From positions 411,760-475,759 of the forward strand of contig CAJINV010000021.1 of assembly GCA_905178155.1 (NCBI GenBank): a stretch of DNA of 64,000 nt. Reading direction: 5' to 3'. The DNA is from Amoebophrya sp. A120. Taxonomy: Eukaryota; Sar; Dinophyceae; Syndiniales; Amoebophryaceae. The translations under genes were made by a program, and so were the position numbers. Below are positions 21,296 to 32,335 of the stretch, piece by piece. Under the pieces are notes generated by a model. That model made no database searches, was not told the DNA's origin, and worked only from the letters and a program-made list of their open reading frames with translations. Each line of letters opens with the position of its first letter. The first letter of the stretch is position 1.

Positions 21296-22285
21296 ATGTC
21301 GTCCTCCGCTGGAGATGCTCCTGCACCTTCTGACCCTGCTCCGGCCGCCAGCACCTCTCCCTACGTTCCCCCAGAACAGTGGGAGCCGCGCGAACTGCCG
21401 GACGCATGGGGACGGGAGACACTGCAGGCCATGGCCATGAAGCCCTGGACGCAGGAAGCCTTGCCTAAAGGCCAGCACGGACTGCAACTGTACTCCCTCG
21501 GGACGCCCAACGGCATCAAAGTTACCATTTTTCTGGAAGAGCTGGTCGAGATTTTGGACGACTTTGAATACGACGCTTGGTGGATCGACATCATGAAGGG
21601 GCAGCAGTACTCCCGGGGCTTCCTGGAGGTGAACCCCAACGCGCACATCCCGTGTTTACTGGACACCAAGCCGGGTGGAGATACAACTGGAAGCGAAGAA
21701 GGTGCCAGCAATATGATCGACGACATTCGCATCTTCGAGTCCAACGCGATCCTGCTCTACCTGGCCGACAAGTTTGAAAAATTCGTACCAAGCAAAAATG
21801 AACCGTCACAACTGCATGACCGAACGGAGTGCCTCAATTGGCTGTTCTGGCAGAGCGGGGCATTTGGCCCCGCGTGCGGAAACTTCAACTCGGCGTTCGT
21901 CTACAGCAAGCCGGGGGAAAAAAACCGCGACGAGATCGACCGCACGACATTGGAGGTGAAACGTTTGCTGTCGGTCTTGGAAAATCAACTCAACCGCGAC
22001 AGGTCCTCCGATGAACCACAACTACCGTGTTCTTGGCTCGCGTCCGCGGCTGAGACCGGCCCGAGCATTGCGGATTTTTGCGTCTTTCCCTGGCTCCGGA
22101 CTCTGAGGCGGCGCGACATGGTGAAAAAGTGGCTTCGGCTGGAGGAAGATTACCCGGCCTTAATCCGCTGGTTCGACCTTCTTCTCGCCCGGCCGGCGGT
22201 GCAGCGGGGCATTCGGGTCAACAACGTCATGGAGCCGAATGGGGTGAAGAATCGACACGCACGGACGGATTTTGATGCTCTGTGA
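21296..22285 (+). CDS. Nu-class (YghU-like) glutathione transferase / disulfide-bond oxidoreductase
   Basis: Single exon, 329 aa from the ATG at 21296. After a ~55 aa Pro/Ala-rich leader, the N-terminal thioredoxin-like domain reads LQLYSLGTPNGIKVTIFLEE, the TPNG signature of bacterial YghU/Nu-class GSTs, in which Thr and Asn replace the usual Ser, Tyr or Cys. Then come EVNPNAHIPCLLD (cis-Pro region) and IRIFESNAILLYLADKF (the ES glutathione contact). The C-terminal helical domain includes LNWLFWQSGAFGPACGNF and PSIADFCVFPWLRTL. Expected activity is glutathione-dependent disulfide or peroxide reduction in the cytosol. It is intronless and close to bacterial proteins in motif pattern, which hints at old bacterial ancestry, though such genes are common in protists. 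Confident family call. Confidence 0.9.
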   Translation: MSSSAGDAPAPSDPAPAASTSPYVPPEQWEPRELPDAWGRETLQAMAMKPWTQEALPKGQHGLQLYSLGTPNGIKVTIFLEELVEILDDFEYDAWWIDIMKGQQYSRGFLEVNPNAHIPCLLDTKPGGDTTGSEEGASNMIDDIRIFESNAILLYLADKFEKFVPSKNEPSQLHDRTECLNWLFWQSGAFGPACGNFNSAFVYSKPGEKNRDEIDRTTLEVKRLLSVLENQLNRDRSSDEPQLPCSWLASAAETGPSIADFCVFPWLRTLRRRDMVKKWLRLEEDYPALIRWFDLLLARPAVQRGIRVNNVMEPNGVKNRHARTDFDAL

Positions 22286-23065
22286 GAAGCGTTAGGACTG
22301 CACAACAAGGTTGTAGTTACATGTTCATTTTTTTCCGGGAAGAAACATGAAGGCAACTTTAGATGACTTGTGCCTGATCTGGCCCGGCGGCAGAAGACGA
22401 AATCGCAGAAGTAGGACGCGAGAGTGTAGTGCGCTTGAAAATAGTCTCCGCGTGACGTCGTCACACTTCCTGGTCAATAGGCTACGAATAGCGGCAACAG
22501 ATGGTGTCTTTGACGGATGAAAGAAAGTTCGCAAACACTTGAGGTAGATTGTTCGTCTTAGTTGGAGGTGTGTACAGTTGCAGAGAGACCGTTCGTATGG
22601 GTAATAGTCCGTCACTTCTGCGCATTATACTTCACCTTAGTAGATCGCTTTGTGTGGCTCGCCTTGTGCTTCGTCGTCCTCGTCGCGGTCGAAAGTTCAG
22701 TAGAAAAGAAACTTGGACTTTTCTTTTCCTTGCAGAAATTAGTTTCTCTCCGCGGCTCGCAGCCCTCTTTTCGTGTTCGATGTCGGATCGATCTATCAAG
22801 GAGCAAACGCAAGCTTCCAGTGTGAATAAGCGCGAAGTTTTGTCGCTGAAAAGGTTCGATTTGTTTGAAGAAAAATTAGGCTCGTAAGAACGAATGCAGG
22901 TAAAGCCTGTCAGATAGTAGAAACAAGTCTGTACTTGCCTTTTTTTCGTTCGAATTCTGTTCAACGAACTACGTATGAACTACGCTCGTCGTGTAAGATA
23001 TTAAACACAAACAAGCTAAGCGTTCCTTCCTTTTTGTGCTTCACGCTTCCACCAGAGGCATCAAG
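22286..23065. other. Intergenic region
   Basis: About 780 nt, AT-richer than neighbouring exons, with pyrimidine-rich stretches near 22690-22760. Overlapping short frames only; nothing recognised. Confidence 0.5.
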
Positions 23066-26000
23066 ATGGGCAACGTTTACGGCTCCACGACAGGTTATGC
23101 TAGTTCCTATTTTGGGCAGCACCTCCCGGGCGGCCAGCGCGTGTCCAACAACTCCCGAACGGAGGGTTCCCTAGCGCAGGGTTCCTTCCTGCCCGACTGG
23201 CATTCGTTGTTCGCGCTCATTTTCCCGGGCAAAACGGACGTGGGCGTGTTCGGGGCGACGCACGTCAACCGCTACGCGTTGAGCCAGCGCCCGGTGAAAA
23301 TCTGCGGGAACGAAGCGGTGCTGCACGCGGGGCGGCATGCGGCCGACGTGCTGGAGCTGATGCCGCGGGAGAGGAAGGAGCTGCTGGAGCAGGAGGTTTT
23401 GATACAGCAGTGGAAGCGAGAGGAACGAGAGCGAAGTCGGGCCGCTGCGAGCACCAGTGCTGCTGAAAAAGCGGTTGTCCACCCAGGGACGAATGTTACC
23501 GAAGTCAACCTCAACACCGGATCAAGCAACAAGGAAGGTGATACTCAATCCCAGCAGCCGTTTGTCCTTGACCTCGTTCCGCGGGCGGAAGACGGGGCAA
23601 ACAGTCCCGGAGGCGAATCGCGCAGTGCAGCAACGTCCACCTCGGCTGGGGGTGCTAGCAGTTCGTCGAGTAGTTCCTCCTCGGCCTCTGCGTCTGCGAC
23701 AGGCACAGGGGAAATAAGAAATGCGAACCGTGAGAGCAGGACCCTCGCGGAGAGAAATGGAGGCTCCGCTTCTTCGCTTCCCGAGGCCCGGGAACAAGAA
23801 GATGATGAGCAGGGCCAGCAAGGTGGTCACCCTCCAGCACCGCCGTCCCCCTCCCCGACATCCAGGCCCCGCGGCGCGTGTTTAGTGGTAGGTAGCCGGC
23901 GGAGAAAGGCCAGCACGACGAGCAACGCAAGTAGCGGCTCGGCCAGTACTGCGAGTAATGGCGCAGCGGGGGCCACAACGTCTTCTACTTCTGGTTCTTA
24001 CCCGCCCGAAGACGGTGCTCCGGGGAGCAAAAGCTCCTCGTCCTTAGTAGAGCCGTCTACTGCGAAGTCATCTTCTAGCTCATCTACAACATCAGAAGTC
24101 GCACCAAAGACAACGATATCATCAAACCGCATCGTGCCGCTGGGGTTCGCCTGTCTGAAGGGACGCAAGCCAGACCCCAACCAGGACAACTTTTTTGGCG
24201 TCACGTACGACGAAGGGCGGCAGTTTCTGCTCGGGGTCTTCGACGGCCACGGGCCGCAGGGGCAGGTGTTCAGCGAAATCGGCACGTTGTGGGCACCTTT
24301 GGTGTTGCAGCGGGAGCAACACCATCAGGAGGCGTTGAGAAAAGCGACCTGTGGCGAAGGTTATTCTGGGACAGAAAGTGCATTTTTTGATGGTGGAGCC
24401 GCGTCTACTACAGATTCTAGTAGTGTCGCAGAACAAATAAATCAGGAATCTGCACCGTTGTCCCGTACTTCTTCTTCCTCCTCCGCTTCCAGCAGGTCCG
24501 AAGACCACTACTCGGAGATCATGCGGTCCGCGTTTCATAAACTGACCCGCGTGGCCACGCAACGACTGGAGGATAGCAAGGGAGAAAGTAACGCGCTCTG
24601 CATGAGCGGAACGACCTGCGTCATCGTGCATGGACAGATTCACCTTGGAAGTAGCACATGCAGAAGCACGACGTCGGGAATACTAAATCGACCGCTCGAG
24701 CAGGAAAATGCGGGTTTAGATCGTGGTATTGCGGGTGAACAAAACACGCGCGCCAGCACTTCCTCTTCGTCGTCAGGTACGACGCACGTTCAAGACACAG
24801 CTGACGGTGTTAAAAATACAGTTGGTGAGCCCGCCGCCTTGCCAGCGACCACTTCCGTCGTGGTTTCATCGTCTATTTGTGATCATGCTCCTGCTCTCGT
24901 CGATGAACAGGTGGAAATGGACGTTGACCGCCCAGGCACTACAGCAGTCACGTTGCCCGGTTATACGGTCTCACAAGATTCACATTCAGCGACGAGGGAT
25001 TTTTCTGGCGACAGTGGCGCCGAGGCGTGCGATCGGGAACGGAGTAGCAGCCATGCGTCCTCGTCGTGTTCCCCGTCCGCTGCATCAGCGGGGAAAAAAG
25101 TAGTCGAGCTTGATGTTGACCAAGAGAAGCAAGTTCGCTCCCAGCTGCCGCATGGGTCTTCTACCTCTACGTCGTCTTCCTCTTCCACAGAAGGTGGTGC
25201 TTTTTCAAACGGTGCTGGAGCTGATTCCTCGCTGGAACTTGCGTTGAACTGTGGATGGCTCGGTATTCACGTGTTATTTGATGGCCGTGATGAACTTCAA
25301 CTTTTTCTTTTGAGCGTTCTTTTATTTAGCCTCGTCATAATTTTGCCATTTTTTGTTCTGGCTATTCTCCTGACAGGCGACTCCCGTGCGCTGGTGATTG
25401 AAGGCAGGCAAACGCCCCCTACCCGGTCGATTGTGTTGGAGAAAGTTACCGCACTGACACGCGATCACAAGCCCGAAGACGAGGAGGCGGATCGTCTACA
25501 GTCGCAATGGGCGGCGGGCACAACAAAAAACACCGGGTTTATCAAAAAGCAGCGCGTTTGGTTCACCTGCGACAGCACCCAGCCAGGATTTATTTCGGGC
25601 CTGAACATGAGTCGGAGTCTGGGTAAGTACAACATCTAAGAAAGGCGAATACCATTCATAGATACGTAGTTTTTTGTTGTTCACTTCAGCTGCAGGTCGT
25701 GCTCGTGTAATGAGTGCATGAGTTGGTCTTTTTTTACGGGTCTACTTCATCCGATCTCTCTTCTCAGGTGATCGCTATGCCCATGATGTCGGGGTTTCCA
25801 GCGAGCCAGAGGTAACGAGCGAAACAATTTCGCTTCTGGAGCCCCGGCCTGCTGCAAACAGTTCCAGTTCTGGTTCCAGTGCAGCAGCAAAGGAGCAACT
25901 GCGATCGGGCACCAGTTCTGCGTCGAGCGCGGACGCAGCAGGAGTACAATCAGAGTCATTGTCCTGCGGCGCGGGCGGCGGAGAGGATGACGCGGGTCCA

Positions 26001-26327
26001 ACGGGAGGTTATGGTGCTCCGATGTCTTCTTCTTTATCAGGTTCGTTTCGACGTGCTGCCCCTACGGGACAACTACATCAAGCAAGACCTCAAGAAGTTC
26101 TTGACAGTACTGCTTATTCATCCCCAAAGCACGTGTTCGTTCTGCTAGCGACCGATGGCGTATTCGAGGTGTTGACGAACGAGCAAGTGGCCGAGCTGCT
26201 GCTGACCAATTTGAACCTCGGCAAGTCGCTGCAGCAGACCGCGGAAAATATCGCACGGTCAGCAGCGGATCTCTGGAACCAGGGCACCTACATCGACGAT
26301 ATCACAGTTTTGTTGTATCTGGTGTAG
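23066..26327 (+). CDS. PP2C-family protein serine/threonine phosphatase with low-complexity inserts
   Basis: Metal-dependent phosphatase. The ATG at 23066 gives MGNVYGS, a good N-myristoylation context, so I prefer it to the upstream non-ATG extension. Motifs in order: KGRKPDPNQDNFFG (~aa 368), VFDGHGPQG (~aa 391, metal-binding Asp and Gly), SGTTCVIV (~aa 513), GDSRAL, GLNMSRSLGDRYAHD, VFVLLATDGVFEVL and DDITVLLYLV at the C-terminus. All key acidic residues appear present. Two GT-AG introns are inferred: 25623-25767 (GTAAGTAC...TTCTCAG), needed to join SRSLG to DRYAHD, and 25263-25376 (GTATTCAC...CTGACAG), 114 nt, in frame and without stops, whose removal turns a hydrophobic stretch into CGWLGDSRA as PP2C requires. 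With both removed, about 1000 aa. A ~300 aa Ser-rich N-terminal region and a ~200 aa insert inside the catalytic domain are unusual. Confidence 0.88.
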
Positions 26328-27104
26328 AAGATGTAGTTGTAGTGGGACGAGAGATGGTGCACGTAGTCTCTGCTACTTGCAGCCGGCACCCCTGACATTC
26401 ATCGTGCTGGTGTCCTTCTAGAAGTTAGTAGTTTGATCCACTCTTCCTTTAGCCGTACCCACAGGTAGGTGATGCTTCGTCTACTTCACTTCTGGATTTG
26501 GGCTGATGCTTCTGTAAAACTCTCCTCGACGAGCACGAAGAGTGACAGGTGCGACGGCGGTGGTGTCCTCGTGTACTTAAATAAACGTAGGTGTAACAAA
26601 AAAACAAAAAGAGGAACTCGAGCTACAACTAGCTGAGCTGAGGCTGCTTGGTACTACAAGAAAACCCGCTAGCTGAAGTCGTTGAAGTTGCATGTGATGT
26701 TGAAGCGACAGCGACTCAATGAAATCCAAACTTCTAACACAGCTGCATGGAAAAAATGAAATTAAAAAGTATCATCAAGAAAGAATACGATCGAGTTTTC
26801 AAAAAACACATTTGAAAAACTGCAACTCCTGCAGCTTTCTTCTAAAATTGGCTGCAGCGGGACCAACGATAGTAGTACAGCAGGGCTCTTTGCATGGCAA
26901 TGGAATGAGGTGATAATTGTGTTCCTTGTTCCAACTACCGGGTTATTCAACTGCGTTTTTGCTCTTTTACTTAACTTTTCAATCAGTTCTTTCGCACGAC
27001 GAGCAGATCGCGTCTTCATCGATCCATCTGCACAGCCACAGTGCTTATTTCGACGAAAAGAGCAGACTCCGCTTGTTGTTCGAAATAAACATTTCTTTTT
27101 GAAG
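26328..27104. other. Intergenic region
   Basis: About 780 nt, AT-rich toward the downstream gene. No feature recognised. Confidence 0.5.
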
Positions 27105-30100
27105 ATGACGTTCCGCCGGTGGGTCATCTTTCACTTCCTCTTTCGCACAAGCAAATCTTGTCTCCTGCAAGAAGTGTCGCTATCGCAGAAGCTGTTTCTG
27201 CTTACGGCGGGGGCTACCTATGAGGCGAATGCGTTGGATCCGGAGAAGAGTACTAGCCGGTCAGGATCGGGTCCGCCGGGCTCCTTGTCGGAACAAAGCA
27301 ACATTTTATTTCCAGGGCAAGAAGATGGCCGCTTTCTTCACGATGATGTTGGAGATAACATCGAGAAAAATTCGAATTACGTCGACATTAGCCAGGACGC
27401 CGACTTTTTCTCTCCCCAGAGCGAAGAAGATGTCGAGCAGGCCGCAGACTTTCATGAACGATCATCCAGCGAGAACCCTCGGAAGATGGGGCGCGGTGAA
27501 GGTCGTACGCCGGCGGTAGCAAGGCCCTCATCTCCGGTAAGTGCGGAAGCTGCACCAGCCGAAGAGATCCCAAATGGTCAGGAAGCGACCTCTTCATCGT
27601 CGTTCGCTGCAGCGGGAACAACCGATGGTGCGGGTGACGACAATATTAAAGCCGTCAATTCACCATCATCTCCTGGAAAGGTGCAAGTTGAAATTGATGC
27701 AGAAGCGAACCTACGAACTGCAAAAGTATCGTAAGTTGTACTCGTAATGTAAATGCACCATTAAAAATGATTTCCTTAGCATGAGAAATGAAATTTGTAT
27801 TTGTAAATGCGGATTTGACTTAACAAGAAAATTTTAAATGCACGATTGCAAATGCAATACGAGTACAGTACGATTTTGCACAGGATAGAACCAGTACGTC
27901 TCGAAGCAAGAAGTGCGGCAGATGGTGCGCGACTTGATGCTTCTTGAGCAGCACGCTGCAGGTAGAAGTAGCACTGACGCCCGGCTGCAGCGTCTGGAGG
28001 AGGAGAATCGGAGGCTGCAGCAGGAAGTGGAGAGGCTTTCCTCGAAAGCGGACTCGTTCCAGGAGGAAACCTGGCGGTCGTTCCAGCGGCTTCGCTTTGT
28101 CGGGGCCCAGGTGTATCACATGCTTTTCTTCAGCCTGTTATGCATTTCAAAAGTATCGCATTCGCACGGCACTGCCGCTAGCAACATAAATCGCATGTTC
28201 TTGACACATTTCCTCATGAAGCAGAGCCGAGCGCTGGATTCAGGTAGGAAAGCAAATTTTTGCATTGCTGCAATTTTTAGTTTTGACGAGAGCGATACTT
28301 TTGCAGGGGATACCTGTGGATTCTCATCGGCACGTGTGAGAGTGCACAATCGTCCCTCCTCCTCATTTGTCATGCAAGATCCACAATCCAAATCCAAATG
28401 CCGCCTCGATGTCGATGTGGCAGTGTTTGCATGACAGATCCCGGAAGCCAAAGCAGTACTGCAGGACTAGCACTAGGCGCGTGAATTTGTCATGCGCTTC
28501 AGGAGGCTGCAGCTGCACATGTGCATGTGCTGCTGCTGGTGTTTGTACTGCTATGGATGCCATACAAATCAGGGGGAGCAGAAGTTGTGCACTCCCATAG
28601 CACGGCACGGAGCAACCAGGACATTACCTTCGCGCTGATCGTTCTGGGGTTCCTGTATGGAGTTCTCACACTTTGCGCTGTCAGCTGTTACATGATTTGT
28701 CATGCAAAGGCGCCATCGCCGTCATGTCATCTTCAACCTCCACACGATGAAGCTGGCTCACGTGGCTGATTATTGAAGCGTGGCAAAAATTCGTTTCAAA
28801 TTGTAATCAATTTATTATAGAAGTACTCTCTGGCAAATTTTGCTAGTTGTACAGGTCTGGCATTCATGAACTCACTGAAGAGTGCGTGAGGAGCACGGAT
28901 GTAGCTAATGAGTAATGACAATGTCTGAGAATGCCATACTGTGTGCTGCGTTGTTGGTACCGCCGCACCTTGGTACTTGGCAATATTTGCTGGCGCTGAT
29001 CGTCGTCGACGCTACTTCTCGAAAAAGCGGTCTACAACTGAGGATGAGCTCGCTCGTACTACTAGTGGTCGCGCCATAGCTGCAGAAAATGCGAGCTCGA
29101 GGGCCTCTCGTCTCCCCAGTAGTGGCGAGACAGTTACAACCAGGCGCGCAATGCAGTCGACGAGAATTCTTGCGTCGTCTAACCCTGGAGAGGACTTGCT
29201 GCCTGCTGTTGCCGAAGAAGTTCTTGCGAGTGGGGGCGAGATGGTGAAAGCGGCCGCAGCGGGACCGGAGACCACCGAATTTTCGCGACACAACATAAAG
29301 AACGATACAAGCGAGGGTGCGGGCGATCCTGATGTTCCGCACGTTGGCGTTGGCCGCGTGGCGCAGGAAGCTGCCGGCGGCGCAGCGGATGGCCGCGCAG
29401 CGGATGTTCATGTCGCGCCCTCCGAAGAGGAAGAGCCAGACGAGGACACCAAGAAGAACTACCAAGAGAAGATGAGTAAGGTTGAAGAGGACGAAGAGGA
29501 TGACGCGGACCCGGTTCCGTATGATTTTATCCTTCAGGGCACCTTGTCGTGCGTGTGTCAGGACGGCGAGTCCGCGGAGGGACGCTTCTTTACGGTCTGC
29601 GTTGTGTTGTACATGATGAGCTCTCTGCTAGCAGCGCCTCCCTTCGAGGCCTACACATCTTGATGCAAGTTTCGAGACGTGACTGAGCTGCTGCAGGGCA
29701 ACCCCGGGCTCCCGCGGCTGCAGAACTGGATTGAGGTAACCGCTCGGGCGTTGTGGCACGTGGTCCCATATGGCGTTCTCAAACGTTACATTCTCAACTG
29801 TTACATGATTTGTCATGCAAAACTCCAATCAGATTCGACGCGATCAAGCTGTTGCGCATGACAAATTCTGGAAGGCCCAAACAGGCTGAGAATCTGTGCC
29901 AAATCTGTCATGCAAAAGGCGCTATCTTTCCCCTTTCAGTTTTGCCATTCTTGCACCACAAACTCATGTAACAGTTGAGAATGTAACAGTTGAGAACGCC
30001 ATATCCCAAACTTCTGCTTTGTGCTCGTGGCGGTCCTCCCCGCGGCCTCCGATCCCCGCGTGCGGGCGAAGATCCGACGTGCGCGACTTTTTCTGGTCGC

Positions 30101-31154
30101 GCATCTCCTTGGGGCAGTATTGGGCTCGGTCGTGCTCTTGGCCTTCGAGTCGGTGCAACTCTTTTGGGGCGAGAACGTGCCGCTTAGCTACCTGCTTGTG
30201 ATTTTTGACCCCTGGGTTCCCACGAATTTCAACTTCTGGTCCCACCACCGAGATGCCTCCTCTTTCGGTGATTATGATTTTCTTGAACCGAACACTTGGC
30301 GCGGTGGCTGCATTGATTACGAAACGGAGCCCATTCCCTGGAACCGGTCGGTGTACGTGCGTCTCGTGGTGCTGGTCTCTGCGTACTTTTTCGGCACCGT
30401 CTTCTCCCTCCACAATCTGGCGATCCACGTTGTTGTGGCTTCACGAGGGGCACAGTTTCCCCCACATTACCCACTGGTCCAGAGCTGTTTAAGTGCCGTC
30501 ATGGGTGATGTATCCAAGATTACGCTGGCCACAAGAAAGCAGATCGCCCGGTGCAGCTTCATCTCGGAGGTGCTTTTTATGTACTGCCTGTTTGGTCTTC
30601 CGGTCCTCTCGTCCTACTCTCGCCGTTATGACCACACTTCTAGCAGCTTTATGCGACTGGGCACCTCCCCTACGGAATCTGTCAGCCAATTGGCTGCAGT
30701 GACCTTTCATCGGCTCCTTGACGCTTTCCCCCCGGAAAAGTTGTACCTTCGCGGCAACACGAAGGCAGAGCGAGAAAGAATGGTCATGCTTTCACCTTTC
30801 GAGCAAGTGGCCTGGCCCGCCGTCTTTTTCGAAGGACTGAGCAGCAACACAAGCCAACCCATGCGCATTTTCTCCTACCAAGACCTCGGCCTCGCCGTCG
30901 AGATAAAGTTGAATCCGCACAATGCGAAAATGATAAAACAGACGCTTCGTCCCTCGTTGCGCCCCCCGCGTCAAGGGTCGATCACCATGGCCACGCTTGT
31001 CGACGGCGGAATGGTTCCCATCCCGCAAAGCGAATTTGCACGCAAGATGGCGCACTTCGCGAAGCTCCAGGAGATCCGCGCACGCCGACAGAACAACACC
31101 GGAACATATCGGGACGCAACCCTTGACGAGCTCCGGAGTCAAGCTATGGTTTAA
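27105..31154 (+). CDS. Unknown coiled-coil multi-pass membrane protein, six or seven exons
   Basis: Exons 27105-27711, 27893-28138, 28318-28334 (17 nt), 28605-28655, 28944-29768 and 30009-31154 join in one frame. The N-terminus has a hydrophobic segment, then an acidic Ser-rich region, a coiled coil (LQRLEEENRRLQQEVERL) and a set of membrane helices (MLFFSLWILIGT; ITFALIVLGFLCCVVG; FCFVLVAVLP; FLVAHLLGAVLGSVVLLAF; YVRLVVLVSAYFFGTVFSL; FISEVLFMYCLFGLP), separated by an acidic cytosolic-type loop. A TGA lies in frame at 29661-29663. The simplest explanation is a further 75-nt GT-AG intron 29595-29669, which would give GRFF-T-FRDVTELL and a 938 aa protein; otherwise the codon is read through. 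I do not recognise the family. Five introners interrupt it, one isolating a 17-nt exon. Confidence 0.72.
27712..27892 (+). mobile_element. Introner element, family B, 181 nt
   Basis: TACGAACTGCAAAAGTATCG...CGATTTTGCACAGGATA, exact duplication GAACC (27707-27711, 27888-27892). Begins TAC rather than TAT. Excision joins EAN to QYVSKQEV at the start of the coiled coil. Confidence 0.85.
28139..28317 (+). mobile_element. Introner element, family B, 179 nt
   Basis: TATGCATTTCAAAAGTATCGC...GCGATACTTTTGCAGGGGATA, exact duplication CCTGT (28134-28138, 28313-28317). Excision joins MLFFSL to WILIGT, restoring a membrane helix. Confidence 0.85.
28335..28604 (+). mobile_element. Introner element starting TGT, 270 nt
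   Basis: Left end TGTGAGAGTGCACAAT pairs with right end GTTGTGCACTCCCATA; exact duplication GCACG (28330-28334, 28600-28604). Length is a multiple of three. Excision joins LIGT to ARSNQDITF. The only element here beginning TG, but flank and frame evidence are both clean. Confidence 0.8.
28656..28943 (+). mobile_element. Introner element, family C, poor target repeat, 288 nt
   Basis: TATGGAGTTCTCACAC at the left pairs with TGTCTGAGAATGCCATA at the right. Flanking 5-mers TCCTG and CTGTG agree only partly, so the target repeat has decayed or the boundary is shifted by a base or two. The 288-nt removal keeps frame and joins the helix ALIVLGFL to CCVVGTAA. The left end of the element is itself open and reads as hydrophobic protein, a trap for gene finders. 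Confidence 0.65.
29769..30008 (+). mobile_element. Introner element, family C, 240 nt
   Basis: TATGGCGTTCTCAAACGTTAC...GTTGAGAACGCCATA, exact duplication TCCCA (29764-29768, 30004-30008), near-perfect inverted repeats of ~40 nt. Length is a multiple of three. The interior is the reverse complement of that in 47097-47336, so the element is inserted the other way round. Joins WHVVP to NFCFVLV. Confidence 0.92.
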
Positions 31155-32335
31155 ACAACGAATGAACATCAACTTCTAAAATGTGGTCCGCGGGGCGGAC
31201 GAAAAACACACGACTACCTGTTCGACGAGGCTCGGCTGAGCTCCTCCGCCCCCCACAGGAAAGGGCAGCCGTTCCGTTTTATGCATTGCCAGGACACCAG
31301 CCTGGTGTCACAGACAGTCACCCTCACCACGGGTGCAATTCCGTACGACCATCGCCGATATCTTGATCTTCATCTCCATCAACATCTGCTCCTGCATATA
31401 GTTTTGTGACTTCACCTTTAGATTGCCAGGACAACTTGCACTTGGTCGTGGTGGTGTCAACTACATGTGGCCCGAAATAAGAGGATGCTGCACGTTCATT
31501 TTTAGAAGTTAAGACGTATTGTGCTTATACATAGTCCATTGAATTACGACTGTTCTTTGGAAAAGAAATGTGTCCGAGCAACTTTCGGCTACAACTTCTG
31601 TGCAAGCAGGATGATTACCACAACTGGTCGTGCTGCTACAAGTACGAAATCATCTTTTTCTTGTGAGGTAAATGGTATGAAAAGCAGCGTGAGCGTCAGG
31701 CTTCTATTTGTATTTTAATTTTTGTCTAAAGACCCGCACCACCATGGGTGACGTTCCTAGGACAAGCGGCTGTGTGCGTCACTCGCGATTTATTTGTTCC
31801 TGTTTTCATTCGCAGTCCACGCTCTTCTTGTTGATTTTTTTGTTTTCTTTTAGCTTTCGCTTCTCACTTTTTCGTGTCGGTTCAAACACCGCAGGGATCA
31901 AACAATCGACTGCAGTAACCACTGGCCTGGCTTGTTCCGACATGTTATAATTGTCTTCACAAATTTATCTAGTTCATCGTGCGTTCTTGCACTTGCTGCA
32001 CCCTGGCCGCCCTTCGTTCATTCAACTCAGTCACCTTGTCGCAACACCAGTTGGAACAGCAACAACGAAATTTTGCTTCAGTGAAGAGCAACCAGATCCA
32101 GACCTTTGCTTTTTTCTTTTCCATGTCCATCAGCGTAGTTGTCCGCATGAAAAACAGCGTTCAACGTAGTACCTGCAGAAATAGTAAATAGGAATAGCGA
32201 CAACTTCACTACAAAAAGAAAAAGTTGCAGAAATAACTATAAAACGCATTCCCACGACGAGCACGAACAACTTGTCATTATCATACAACGAATAAGTAGA
32301 TACCACTACTAGTAAATCGCAGCTGGTAGACAAAA
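31155..32335. other. Intergenic region, ~1.2 kb
   Basis: Between the membrane-protein gene and the secreted-protein gene. Short hydrophobic frames (around 31708-31950) are T-rich noise. No repeat or RNA gene recognised. Confidence 0.5.

Noticed and set aside
28521-28769. Hydrophobic 82-codon frame that could be a small membrane protein
   Set aside because: Its middle is a genuine exon (28605-28655); both ends lie inside introners, so the frame as a whole is not a gene.
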